A stretch of DNA of 28,552 bases. Source: TTA-H9 sp002071415. Its GTDB lineage: Bacteria > Bacteroidota > Bacteroidia > Bacteroidales > TTA-H9. Positions 15,650 through 24,101 of this stretch are shown here, in pieces; the stretch's first letter is position 1, and every line of letters begins with the position of its first letter. Position numbers and translations under genes: made by a program. The stretch is from contig DAONSX010000029.1 in NCBI GenBank assembly GCA_035411425.1, positions 1 through 28,552 of the forward strand. The letters are read 5' to 3'. Under the pieces are notes generated by a model. The model was not told the DNA's origin. It ran no database searches and saw only the letters and a list, made by a program, of their open reading frames with translations.

Positions 15650-16150
15650 TCAGTGCCCAGAAGCGGCCATAACTCCGAGTTCCTTATCAATGAGGTATAA
15701 GCCCCTGTTCTGACCATCGCCGGCGAGTTTCATCTTGTCGAGAATAGTCCGCACTAAAGTTTCCTCTTCGATCTGCTCATTGATGAACCAATGAATGAAA
15801 CTTGCAGTTGTGTAATCTTTTTCTTGTAGGGTTAGACCATAAATTTGGTTAATAGAAGCGGAAATAAATTTTTCGTGTTCGAGAATTTTCTCGAACATTT
15901 CTTTAAGTGAGGGGTAATCGCTTTGAGGGGTCTCGAGGGGTTTCAATAGAGCCATACCTTCTCTATCGTTCAGAAAATGGATGAATTTCAGCTGATGAAG
16001 ACGTTCTTCGTCGGAATGTTTGTATAAAAAGGCTGCCGCTCCAGGGAAGCCATTTATTTCACACCATATAGCCATTTGAAGATAAAGCCTCGAACTGTGC
16101 TCTTCTTTCTGTATCTGTTCGATGATAGCTTGCTCGATATTCTTTTTCAT
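15650..16150 (-). CDS. ftnA: Ferritin (non-haem, FtnA type)
   Basis: This iron-storage protein forms a 24-subunit shell and oxidises Fe2+ at a ferroxidase centre. The 166-residue four-helix protein begins MKKNIEQAIIEQIQKEEHSS. Ferroxidase ligands line up with E. coli FtnA one position lower: E16, E49, H52, E93 and Q126, in EEHSSRLYLQMA, DEERLHQLKF, ILEHEKFIS and INEQIEEE. It is a true ferritin, not a bacterioferritin: no haem-ligand Met is apparent. The frame extends to 16180, but the ATG at 16150 gives the family start. It begins only 36 bp after the atpG stop with no clear promoter between, so it may be read from the ATP synthase transcript. Confidence 0.94.
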   Translation of the reverse strand: MKKNIEQAIIEQIQKEEHSSRLYLQMAIWCEINGFPGAAAFLYKHSDEERLHQLKFIHFLNDREGMALLKPLETPQSDYPSLKEMFEKILEHEKFISASINQIYGLTLQEKDYTTASFIHWFINEQIEEETLVRTILDKMKLAGDGQNRGLYLIDKELGVMAASGH

Positions 16151-16186
16151 GTTTTTGTATTTTATCGAAATAATAACCATTTAAAC

Positions 16187-17065
16187 CTAAACTTTGTTCA
16201 ATGCGTTCGAACCTGAAACGATTTCGAGGATTTCTTTTGTAATGGCAGCCTGTCGGGCTTTATTATATGACAGGGTAAGATCCTTCAAAATCACATCAGC
16301 ATTATCGGTAGCTATCATCATGGCAGTCATTCTTGCACCTTGTTCGGAAGCAAAGGAATCGAGAAAAGTTTTATAAAGCTGGATATGCAAGTAATGAGGG
16401 ATAAGTTCTTCGATGATGGTTTCCGATGAAGGTTCAAAGATATAATCGATGTTTCGGGTTTTCTTATTTTCATCATAAGAAAGAGGGAGAAAAGTTTCGG
16501 TAGTTACGACTTGTGTGGCAGAATTTATAAACTGGTTATAAACCAACACGATACGATCGAATTCGTGTTTCGTCCACAATTCGATCAATTCGTCGGCCAG
16601 TAATTTTACTCCTTCCCAGGTTACTTTTTCTATAAGGTTATCTTTGATTTGCAACACAGGGTATTTTTTGTTGATGAGGATATCGCTTACGTGTTTTCCA
16701 ATACTGATGAGTTTTAGATGGTTTAAGCCATATTGTTGTTCAAAAGAAGTTTCGGTGAGATATTTTATCTGTTTGATGATATTGGAGTTGAAGGCGCCAC
16801 ACAGGCCTCTGTTGGAGGCAAGGCTCACCAGAAGAACTTTATCGGTTTCGTGCTGTTCGAAGAAAGGGGAAGAAAGGTTTTCACTATAATTTGAATAGAG
16901 AGTCGAAATGAGTTCACTCATTTTCTGAGCATAAGGTCGGAGGGAAAGGATGGCATTCTGTGCTTTGCGCAGTTTCGAAGCCGCTACCATTTTCATGGCA
17001 TTGGTGATCTGTTGAGTATTTTTAACCGATTCGATTCTTAACCTGACTTCCTTGAGATTCGACAT
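16187..17065 (-). CDS. atpG: ATP synthase F1 subunit gamma
   Basis: Gamma is the central rotor shaft of F1 and couples c-ring rotation to catalysis in the alpha3-beta3 head. The 292-residue protein has the conserved N-terminal helix (LKEVRLRIESVKNTQQITNA, then MKMVAASKLRKAQ), the Rossmann-like middle (VSLASNRGLCGAFNSNI) and the C-terminal helix of the coiled coil (MTAMMIATDNADVILKDLTL, then YNKARQAAITKEILEIVSGS). The length is normal. It starts 13 bp after atpA and is the last ATP synthase gene here. Confidence 0.97.
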   Translation of the reverse strand: MSNLKEVRLRIESVKNTQQITNAMKMVAASKLRKAQNAILSLRPYAQKMSELISTLYSNYSENLSSPFFEQHETDKVLLVSLASNRGLCGAFNSNIIKQIKYLTETSFEQQYGLNHLKLISIGKHVSDILINKKYPVLQIKDNLIEKVTWEGVKLLADELIELWTKHEFDRIVLVYNQFINSATQVVTTETFLPLSYDENKKTRNIDYIFEPSSETIIEELIPHYLHIQLYKTFLDSFASEQGARMTAMMIATDNADVILKDLTLSYNKARQAAITKEILEIVSGSNALNKV

Positions 17066-17078
17066 GGGCTAATATTTT

Positions 17079-18659
17079 TTATTCGTATCGTTTGACCAGT
17101 TTGGCAACTATTTCTTCCAATTTATTGGCAACTTCATCCGGAAACTGGCCGGTTTGAATAGTTTGGAGAATGTCGGGATATTTTTCGCTAAGCAGATTCA
17201 GATATTCTGTTTCGAAATCATGTATGCGATTTACTGGAACGTTTTTCAAGAGGTTGTGCGTACCGCAGTAGATGATAGCAATTTGTTCTTCAACGGGCAG
17301 GGGTTGATGAAGACCTTGTTTGAGGATTTCGACATTTCGTTTTCCTTTTTCCAGTATGGCAATGGTTGCTGGATCGAGGTCAGAACCAAATTTGGAGAAA
17401 GCCTCTAGTTCGCGGTATTGTGCCTGGTCGATTTTCAAGGTGCCTGCAATTTTTTTCATGCCTTTGATCTGTGCATTTCCACCTACTCTCGAAACGGAGA
17501 TTCCAACGTTAATTGCTGGTCGGATTCCTGAATTGAAAAGATTGGTTTCGAGGAAAATCTGTCCATCGGTAATGGAAATCACATTGGTAGGGATATAAGC
17601 TGCTACGTCACCGGCTTGAGTTTCGATTATAGGAAGGGCTGTCAGTGAGCCTCCTCCTTTTACTTTATCGCGGATAGATTCGGGAAGGTCGTTCATTTGG
17701 GCTGCAATTTGGTCGCTATCAATGATTTTTGCTGCACGTTCGAGCAAACGAGAATGCAGGTAGAAGATATCTCCTGGATAGGCTTCACGCCCTGGAGGTC
17801 TGCGCAATAAAAGTGAAACTTCACGATAGGCTACTGCCTGTTTGGAGAGGTCATCATAAATAATAAGAGCTGGACGTCCTGTGTCTCTAAAATATTCTCC
17901 TATGGCCGCTCCTGTGAAAGGAGCATAAAATTGCATGGCTGCCGGATCACTGGCAGTAGCCATTACTACAATCGTATAAGGCATTGCTCCGAAATCTTCG
18001 AGTGTTTTCACAAAATTGGCCACTGACGAGCCTTTTTGCCCCACTGCTACATAAATACAGTAAACCGGTTCGCCTTTCTCATAAAATTCTTTTTGATTGA
18101 TGATAGTGTCAAGGGCAATAGATGATTTTCCTGTCTGGCGGTCGCCAATAATAAGTTCTCTTTGCCCTCTCCCAATAGGGATCATTGCATCGATTGCTTT
18201 AATCCCGGTTTGAAGGGGTTCATTTACAGGCCGACGGTAAATTACTCCGGGAGCTTTTCTTTCGAGAGGCATTCTATAGAGAGGCCCTGGTATATCTCCT
18301 TTCCCATCGATGGATTCGCCAAGTGTGTTGATCACCCGTCCCAGCATGCCTTCTCCTACTTCTACCGAAGTAACTTCTCCAGTCCGTTTTACAATGTCGC
18401 CTTCCTTTACCAAGTTCGATTCCCCCAATAGCACAACCCCTACATTATCTTCTTCGAGATTAAGAACAATGGCTTTTACTCCAGTGTTCTCGAATTCTAC
18501 CAGTTCGCCTGATTGTGCATTCTTCAATCCATAAATACGGGCTATGCCATCGCCTACCTGCAATACACTTCCCACTTCGTTGAGTTCGGCAGTGGTCCTG
18601 TGGCCAGCTAACTGCTGGCGTAAAATCGCAGAAACTTCCGCCGGTTTTATTTCTACCAT
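17079..18659 (-). CDS. atpA: ATP synthase F1 subunit alpha
   Basis: Alpha forms half of the F1 hexamer and holds the non-catalytic nucleotide site. The 526-residue protein has an N-terminal beta barrel (to about 95), Walker A GDRQTGKS at 172-179, Walker B ALIIYDD at 264-270, and the alpha signature ISVSRVGGNAQ with the arginine finger R391. About 15 extra residues around 314-338 (IDSDQIAAQMNDLPESIRDK), compared with E. coli, are usual in Bacteroidota. All functional residues are intact. Gaps to atpH and atpG are 14 and 13 bp, consistent with one transcript. Confidence 0.98.
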   Translation of the reverse strand: MVEIKPAEVSAILRQQLAGHRTTAELNEVGSVLQVGDGIARIYGLKNAQSGELVEFENTGVKAIVLNLEEDNVGVVLLGESNLVKEGDIVKRTGEVTSVEVGEGMLGRVINTLGESIDGKGDIPGPLYRMPLERKAPGVIYRRPVNEPLQTGIKAIDAMIPIGRGQRELIIGDRQTGKSSIALDTIINQKEFYEKGEPVYCIYVAVGQKGSSVANFVKTLEDFGAMPYTIVVMATASDPAAMQFYAPFTGAAIGEYFRDTGRPALIIYDDLSKQAVAYREVSLLLRRPPGREAYPGDIFYLHSRLLERAAKIIDSDQIAAQMNDLPESIRDKVKGGGSLTALPIIETQAGDVAAYIPTNVISITDGQIFLETNLFNSGIRPAINVGISVSRVGGNAQIKGMKKIAGTLKIDQAQYRELEAFSKFGSDLDPATIAILEKGKRNVEILKQGLHQPLPVEEQIAIIYCGTHNLLKNVPVNRIHDFETEYLNLLSEKYPDILQTIQTGQFPDEVANKLEEIVAKLVKRYE

Positions 18660-18673
18660 TTCTGTAATAATTT

Positions 18674-19240
18674 TTAAAACTGAGTTACAAATAAATTCTC
18701 GCTAAATTCTTTTTTAAGCTCTTTTAACTGTTTTAAAAGAGAAGCGTCATAAAGATAATCATCGAAAAATAACTGAAATCCTCCTATTAATCGAGGGTCA
18801 ACCTCCACTTCGAGTTCAATGGTGCCTTTTATGACAGGTTTCAATTTCTCGATGATTCGGGCTTTGTTTTCTTCGTTCATAGGCGCTGCCACCTTTATTC
18901 TTACTTCATAGATATGATGAATTTGACGATAAATTTCGATAAAAGATAAAACGATTTCATGAAGTATGATTTCACGGGCTTTATCGGTTACAAGCGTAAG
19001 AAAAGTCAGTGAAATGTCGTTGATCTTGTCCTTGAAAAGTGCAATTAAAATATTTCTTTTTTTTGAAGGAGGAATAATAGGGCTAATCCAGACTCTTTTC
19101 AACTCTGGATTTTCGATGTTCACCCTATCGACTAATTGCATGTCTTCGAACACCTCTTCCAACAGGCCAGAAGAATCGGCGATTTCGTACAGGGCGAGGG
19201 CATACCTTTGAGCAAGGACTTTATGACGAATAATCTTCAT
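18674..19240 (-). CDS. atpH: ATP synthase F1 subunit delta
   Basis: Delta links the top of F1 to the peripheral stalk b subunits. The 188-residue protein has the six-helix OSCP-like N-terminal domain (LAQRYALALYEIADSSGLLE) and the C-terminal signature segment with VEVDPRLIGGFQLFFDDYLYDASL. Sequence similarity in this family is low, so position in the operon supports the call. It sits 14 bp from both neighbours, atpF and atpA. Confidence 0.93.
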   Translation of the reverse strand: MKIIRHKVLAQRYALALYEIADSSGLLEEVFEDMQLVDRVNIENPELKRVWISPIIPPSKKRNILIALFKDKINDISLTFLTLVTDKAREIILHEIVLSFIEIYRQIHHIYEVRIKVAAPMNEENKARIIEKLKPVIKGTIELEVEVDPRLIGGFQLFFDDYLYDASLLKQLKELKKEFSENLFVTQF

Positions 19241-19254
19241 GAATTCAGTTAGGT

Positions 19255-19749
19255 TCAGCTTAAGGTAATTTCATTGATCAATCTTTGCAGATATTCGTTT
19301 TGTTTTTCTTCACCACTGAGTTTTTCTCTCAAAAGTTTTTCGGCTACTTCTATAGAGAGGGCTCCGATCTGGTTTTTCAGATTTATTAAGGCTGCATTTT
19401 CTTCATTTTTGATGGCTTGACGAGCTAATGCTAAAATATGATCATATTCTGTATGGGCTCGCTGCCGAGCTTCTTCTAAGATGATATCGGCAAGTTTGCG
19501 TGCATCCGCCAATAAAGCATCGCGTTCCTGCTTTGCTTCGTTGAGCAGTCTTTCGTTAGTGGCCATGAGCTGGTTCATCTCTTGACGGGCTTTTTCTGCC
19601 AACTGCAAAGCCTCCTCAATGTTTTTTTCACGATTTCTCAAGGCCTTGAGAATGGTTGGCCATGCAAACTTCCCCAGTATAAAAACCAGTATTCCAAATG
19701 ACAATGTCATCCAGAAAATCAAACCCACTTCAGGAGTAATGAGTTCCAT
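19255..19749 (-). CDS. atpF: ATP synthase Fo subunit b
   Basis: Subunit b is the peripheral stalk that holds F1 still against the rotating ring. The 164-residue protein has one N-terminal transmembrane helix (about 8-28, LIFWMTLSFGILVFILGKFA) followed by the conserved WPTILKALRNREKNIEEAL. A long charged coiled coil (about 35-150) is rich in Ala, Glu, Lys and Arg, as expected for a b dimer. It is set off from atpE by 103 bp containing a hairpin, unlike the 13-27 bp gaps elsewhere in the cluster. Confidence 0.95.
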   Translation of the reverse strand: MELITPEVGLIFWMTLSFGILVFILGKFAWPTILKALRNREKNIEEALQLAEKARQEMNQLMATNERLLNEAKQERDALLADARKLADIILEEARQRAHTEYDHILALARQAIKNEENAALINLKNQIGALSIEVAEKLLREKLSGEEKQNEYLQRLINEITLS

Positions 19750-19791
19750 AAGTTAATATTATAATTTAACCTTGAGTAAAACTTATAATCC

Positions 19792-19842
19792 CTTAACGAC
19801 CCTCGAATAAGATTATTTCTGAAGGGTACAAAAAGGGTTAAG
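19792..19842 (-). promoter_or_regulatory. Intercistronic hairpin between atpE and atpF
   Basis: Nested inverted repeats: CTTAAC (19792-19797) with GTTAAG (19837-19842), ACCCT (19799-19803) with AGGGT (19823-19827), and AATA (19806-19809) with TATT (19814-19817). No U-run follows, so it looks more like an RNA-processing or stability element than a terminator. Its function is inferred. Confidence 0.5.
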
Positions 19843-19852
19843 ATTCAAACTT

Positions 19853-20113
19853 TTACACGAACAATATCAACATACAAACCACTACGGCAAAGAAGGCAAC
19901 TCCTTCTATTAATGCAGCGGCTATTATCATACTAGAGCGAATGTCGTTGGCAGCCTCAGGTTGACGAGCGATGGCTTCCAGGGCTCGAGCTCCTATGTTG
20001 CCAATACCAATGGCGGCTCCTATGGCTGCTATGCTGGCACCTAATCCCGCACCTATCTTTGCAAAAGGACTTAAATCCCTTGCTGCCTGTAATATCAATG
20101 AAAGTAATGTCAT
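19853..20113 (-). CDS. atpE: ATP synthase Fo subunit c
   Basis: Subunit c forms the membrane rotor ring that carries ions. The 86-residue hairpin protein has two transmembrane helices (about 20-45 and 60-85) around the polar loop ARQPEA that contacts gamma and epsilon. The ion-binding carboxylate is E70 in AALIEGVAFFAVVV. The residue after it is Gly rather than Ser or Thr, and the first helix (GAAIGIGNIG) lacks the Gln of sodium-binding rings, so proton coupling is more likely; this is inference. It lies 27 bp after atpB. Confidence 0.96.
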   Translation of the reverse strand: MTLLSLILQAARDLSPFAKIGAGLGASIAAIGAAIGIGNIGARALEAIARQPEAANDIRSSMIIAAALIEGVAFFAVVVCMLILFV

Positions 20114-20140
20114 AATTGTATTGTTTTAAGAAGATGAATG

Positions 20141-21229
20141 TTATTTATGATTAGAATTTTCAATTTCTTCTGTTGCCATACCAAAGTATAATGCTGATAA
20201 TAAAGTAAACACGAAAGCTTGTAAAAAAGAAACCAGGATTTCGAGGAGGCTGATAAATATTGACATTAGAATTGATATCAGGCTTATTCCGTAACCGAAG
20301 GCGGGATTTATGTTGCCAAAGACGAAGATCAGACTCATGAAACCCAGAACAATGATATGTCCTGCCGTCATATTGGCAAACAAACGAACCATCAATACAA
20401 AAGGTTTTGTGAATAAGCCAAGGAATTCGATCAGAGGCAAAATAGGAATTGGTATTTTCAGCCACCAGGGAATGCCGGGAGTGTTGAAAATATCTTGCCA
20501 ATAATGGCGATTGCCACTCAAGTTGGTAATGAGAAAGGTAAATAAGGCCAGCATCATCGTTACCGTAATATTTCCTGTTACATTGGCACCGCCGGGAAAG
20601 AATGGAACAATGCCCAAAAGGTTATTGAAAAAAATGAAGAAAAATACGGTAAGTAGATAAGGCGTAAATCTTTCGTAATGTTTTTCACCCAGCGATGATT
20701 TTGCAATATCGTCGCGTACAAAAATTATAATGGGTTCGAGGAGTGATTGTAGCCCCTTAGGTGCATGCTTTTCATTTCGTTTGTATGCCCTCGCAACTGT
20801 CAAAAAAATGATTATCAATGCTATGACACTTAAAAATAATGAAGCCACATTCTTGGTAATGGAAAAATCGAGTGGAATAGTTGGACTTTTATTTTCATTA
20901 CCTAGGCTATTGTTCCCCACATAAATGATTTTATTCTTGTAAGCCCCGTCGGTCATATATCTGAAACCTCCGTAATCGGATTGGCCATGGTGAAATTTCG
21001 AGTAACAAAAAATGTGCAATTTGCCTTCATGCCATAATATAATTGGCAAAGGGATGCTTATATGGGTATTCCCTATACTTAAAATATGCCATTCGTGCGC
21101 ATCGGTGATATGCTCGATAATCATTTCACCCGGTTTGAACTCAGCGGCTTTTACGGGTGAATTCTCTGCTTTTACCAATGTAAAGGGAAAGAAAATAGCA
21201 AAGATAAAAAAGAAGAGCTTTTTAATCAT
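20141..21229 (-). CDS. atpB: ATP synthase Fo subunit a, long Bacteroidota form
   Basis: Subunit a is the stator channel that passes ions to the c ring. The 362-residue protein is long: a signal-peptide-like start (MIKKLFFFIFAIFFPFTLVK) and an extra N-terminal domain of about 100 residues (to about 122) precede the membrane part, as is usual in this phylum. The core has FNNLLGIVPFFPGGANVTGN and the essential arginine R282 in FVLMVRLFANMTAGHIIVLG, and ends with helix FVFTLLSALYFGMA. The open frame runs to a TTG at 21244; the ATG at 21229 gives a better signal peptide. A near-match -7 box lies at 21283-21290. It is the first gene of atpBEFHAG. Confidence 0.96.
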   Translation of the reverse strand: MIKKLFFFIFAIFFPFTLVKAENSPVKAAEFKPGEMIIEHITDAHEWHILSIGNTHISIPLPIILWHEGKLHIFCYSKFHHGQSDYGGFRYMTDGAYKNKIIYVGNNSLGNENKSPTIPLDFSITKNVASLFLSVIALIIIFLTVARAYKRNEKHAPKGLQSLLEPIIIFVRDDIAKSSLGEKHYERFTPYLLTVFFFIFFNNLLGIVPFFPGGANVTGNITVTMMLALFTFLITNLSGNRHYWQDIFNTPGIPWWLKIPIPILPLIEFLGLFTKPFVLMVRLFANMTAGHIIVLGFMSLIFVFGNINPAFGYGISLISILMSIFISLLEILVSFLQAFVFTLLSALYFGMATEEIENSNHK

Positions 21230-21282
21230 TTCTTTGATAATCAAATAAATATCGAGTTTTCTTCCTCATAAGAATGTAGGTG

Positions 21283-21290
21283 CAAGGATA
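21283..21290 (-). promoter_or_regulatory. Possible -7 box of the atp operon
   Basis: The minus strand reads TATCCTTG, one mismatch from TAnnTTTG, about 53 bases before the atpB ATG. No -33 element is apparent. Confidence 0.3.
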
Positions 21291-21388
21291 ATACTTTTTT
21301 TATTATCATGCTATCATAGCCAATGGAATATGCATGAATTCAGCTTTTCAGTAGATTTAACCATTGAATTTCAATTTCAAGGAATCTG

Positions 21389-22813
21389 TTATTTCACTCT
21401 GGTAACCACCACCATATTCGACGTGGCTCTTTCTTTCATGGGGAATCCGGTAATCTTCACGAGGATATCGTCGGGGTTAACGGCATTGTTTTGAAGCAAT
21501 ATCTGCACCATGAGGTCGAGGTTGTCGTCGGTATAATGGAGGTTTTGCTGTACGAAACCCGTAATGCCCCAAACGAGCGAAAGGCGGCGGATGAGTCGGG
21601 GGCTTCGGGCGAAGATAAATATTTGTGCTTTCGGGCGGTAGCTTGCGAGTCGCAAGGCAGTATAACCCGTAAGTGTATAGGTGAGAATGGCCTTTGCTTC
21701 AGTTTTTTCACTCAAATGTATAGCAGCCTCGATTACAGCGTCGGAAATCAAGCGGGATGGATTTGTAAATGAGTTTTCGGGTTTGCGGTTGTGGATTTCT
21801 CCAATTTTTTCTGTTTCATCGATGATTCGCCGCATAGCTTCGACGGCTTCGACGGGATATTGTCCCATCGAAGTTTCGGCACTGAGCATAAGAGCATCGG
21901 CTCCATCCATTACCGAATTGGCCACATCATTGATTTCGGCGCGGGTAGGCCTTGTGTTGTTGATCATCCCCTCCAGCATTTGTGTAGCCACAATCACAGG
22001 CTTCGATTGTGCTATGGATTTGTGGATGACCAATTTTTGTACTGCAGGAACCTGTTCGTAAGGAAGTTCTACGCCTAAATCACCCCGAGCAACCATTAAA
22101 GCATCGCTAACTTCTATGATGGAATCGAAATTTTTTAAGGCCTCGGGTTTCTCTATCTTGGCAATGATTCCTGGATTCCAGTTGCGACCTAAAAACTGAA
22201 TATTTTCTCTCAATTTTAAAATATCTTCCGAACTTCTCACAAACGACAAGGCAATCCAATCGAGTTGATTTTGATAGGCAAATCGCAAATCTGTCAAATC
22301 TTTTTCGCTCAGTGCCGAAAGAGTTAAATGGCTGTCGGGTAAATTCACTCCTTTACGAGCTGTTAGAATGCCACCCACTAATACCTCTGCCCGTAAAAAC
22401 CCCGAAGGAAGTTTTTCTTTTACTATCAGACTAAGCTTGCCATCGTCGAGTAATACCTGATCGCCAGGTTTAACGTCTTCAGTCAGTGCTGGATAGTTTA
22501 TCCAAAGAATATCTTCTTTAGACAAACCCGAGCCGCCTCCAAGCTGAATTTCTTGACCTTGCCGAAGGTTGATGGCATTATTTTCTACTTCTCCTATACG
22601 GATCTTTGGACCTTGTAAATCGCCTAAAATGGCCAAACGATGATGATAAGCAGGTCCTAATTCTCGTATATAATGAATTATCTGGCGAAGTATGTTATGA
22701 TCGCCATGCGAGAAATTCAACCTGAAAACATTTACACCCGCTTTGGTCATCCTTTCGATTACCGACTTGTCGAAAGACGCAGGACCTAAGGTAGCGACTA
22801 TCTTTGTGCGCAT
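21389..22813 (-). CDS. pyk: Pyruvate kinase
   Basis: This enzyme makes pyruvate and ATP from phosphoenolpyruvate and ADP, the last step of glycolysis. The 474-residue protein begins MRTKIVATLGPAS, followed by the substrate-loop VFRLNFSHGDH. A B domain (about 65-165) interrupts the barrel, and the signature IIAKIEKPEAL carries the catalytic Lys and Glu; MVARGDLGVELPYEQV is also present. The usual QMLES block reads QMLEG here and the AETAxGxYP block reads AETSMGQYP. A short C-terminal regulatory domain follows. The frame extends to 22840, but the ATG at 22813 gives the family start. The gene is a single transcription unit between gpsA and the atp operon. Confidence 0.97.
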   Translation of the reverse strand: MRTKIVATLGPASFDKSVIERMTKAGVNVFRLNFSHGDHNILRQIIHYIRELGPAYHHRLAILGDLQGPKIRIGEVENNAINLRQGQEIQLGGGSGLSKEDILWINYPALTEDVKPGDQVLLDDGKLSLIVKEKLPSGFLRAEVLVGGILTARKGVNLPDSHLTLSALSEKDLTDLRFAYQNQLDWIALSFVRSSEDILKLRENIQFLGRNWNPGIIAKIEKPEALKNFDSIIEVSDALMVARGDLGVELPYEQVPAVQKLVIHKSIAQSKPVIVATQMLEGMINNTRPTRAEINDVANSVMDGADALMLSAETSMGQYPVEAVEAMRRIIDETEKIGEIHNRKPENSFTNPSRLISDAVIEAAIHLSEKTEAKAILTYTLTGYTALRLASYRPKAQIFIFARSPRLIRRLSLVWGITGFVQQNLHYTDDNLDLMVQILLQNNAVNPDDILVKITGFPMKERATSNMVVVTRVK

Positions 22814-22837
22814 ATCTTTATGGTATATAGAGTAAAA

Positions 22838-22845
22838 CAAAACTA
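22838..22845 (-). promoter_or_regulatory. -7 promoter box of pyk
   Basis: The minus strand reads TAGTTTTG, an exact TAnnTTTG match 24 bases before the ATG at 22813. It also argues against the longer frame from 22840. Confidence 0.5.
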
Positions 22846-23108
22846 AATGAGGCCGAATACGAGTATTTTAAGGTTTATGCCGTATCAACGATGAGAATTT
22901 TTCATTTTTATGTAAGGGGGTCAAAGTTCTAAAAAAACAGTCATTTCTGCACCATTTATATTTTGAACATAATCTTGAATCGGTTACTTTTAATGTGCTT
23001 AATCTGCATAATTCGAGCGATATAGATTAACCGAAAAATACATTGTATTGAAAGGCATATTCCAATTCAATAAGCCCTTAGAGAGGATACTTAACACTGT
23101 TATTGCAT

Positions 23109-24101
23109 TTATTTTTTTAACATCTGCTCAACAAATTCAGGAACTTCGGCTTGGTTGCTAAAGATATGATAAAGCCCTGACATAATCGGAAAAGTATTCA
23201 AATGCTTGGAATGAATAATCTGACCGCAAAATATATTAACGGCCATTTTACCTTCGAGCAGTACCTTCTCGGAAATCTGTTCGGTAAAATAACCTTTCCC
23301 GATAAGCAGACCCAGTGTACGGTTTCGTGAAAGGTCGTTCAATGCGGTAAGCCCAAAATCGCCAAAACCGCAATACTTGAACATGGTAGTTTTCTTCCCT
23401 CCAAACAAGATATGAATGGAACGCATTTCGTTGAAGGCACGAGTGAGAAACAAGAAGCGCATATTGGCCGTATTGAACTGGGCATCCATTATGCCCACGG
23501 CTATGGCATAGATATTTTTCAAGATACTCAATAGTTCGACCCCTTTGATGTCTTTCGAAAAATCGAGATATACCTGAGTATTGGCAAAGAGTTCCTCAAA
23601 AAGAGGCCTCAATGTATTATCATGGCATCCCACGGTGAAAGCTGTAGGACTTCCATTAATCATTTCTTTTGCGAAAGAAGGACCTTTCATAGCTCCTGCT
23701 CGGAATGGAAACTCCTTGATCAATCCTTCCGAAATGGTTTGCCCTCCTTGATCGAATCCCTTAGCAAGATTTATTAGTACAACATGAGGAGGCAAAAGAG
23801 AAGAATTTTCACGAATATATGGGATTACGGCAACCGATGGCAGAGCTAAAAACAACAGATCGGCTTCTCTTAGCACAGATTTATCTGCGGTGGCTTTCAC
23901 TTCACTGGCCAACCTAAAACCAGGGAAATATTTCGAATTTCTATGGAAATGGTTTATTTCATCAATTACCTCGGGTTCAATGGAAAGAATAGTTGTATCC
24001 AACTCGTCATTGCTGGCAAGTGCTTGAGCCATAGCAGTTCCAATAGAACCCGAGCCCACTATGACTATTTTCCTGAATTTCATCGTATTTTCTGTATTCA
24101 T
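23109..24101 (-). CDS. Divergent NAD(P)-dependent glycerol-3-phosphate dehydrogenase (GpsA-like)
   Basis: The family reduces dihydroxyacetone phosphate to sn-glycerol 3-phosphate for phospholipids or glycerol-phosphate-containing glycans. The 330-residue protein has an N-terminal Rossmann fold (KIVIVGSGSIGTAMAQAL, GxGxxG at 16-21) and substrate-domain motifs in altered form: LALPSV, NLAKGF, KGPSFAKEM where SGPSFA is usual, ILKNIYAIAVGI with the likely catalytic Lys195, and GFGDFGLT where GxGDLxLT is usual, followed by LSRNRTLG. Core residues are kept, but the divergence and location suggest a paralogue specialised for the surface-glycan operon. Its start overlaps the flippase stop by 4 bp (ATGA). 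It is the last gene of the operon; no clear terminator follows. Confidence 0.85.
   Translation of the reverse strand: MNTENTMKFRKIVIVGSGSIGTAMAQALASNDELDTTILSIEPEVIDEINHFHRNSKYFPGFRLASEVKATADKSVLREADLLFLALPSVAVIPYIRENSSLLPPHVVLINLAKGFDQGGQTISEGLIKEFPFRAGAMKGPSFAKEMINGSPTAFTVGCHDNTLRPLFEELFANTQVYLDFSKDIKGVELLSILKNIYAIAVGIMDAQFNTANMRFLFLTRAFNEMRSIHILFGGKKTTMFKYCGFGDFGLTALNDLSRNRTLGLLIGKGYFTEQISEKVLLEGKMAVNIFCGQIIHSKHLNTFPIMSGLYHIFSNQAEVPEFVEQMLKK

Noticed and set aside
23047..23071. 6-bp inverted repeat after gpsA
   Set aside because: Short A/T-rich stem with a 13-base loop; not convincing as a terminator.
22846..23108. 263-bp gap between pyk and gpsA searched for small RNA or tRNA
   Set aside because: Apart from A/T-rich spacer and a weak inverted repeat, no cloverleaf, small frame with conserved features, or strong hairpin was seen.
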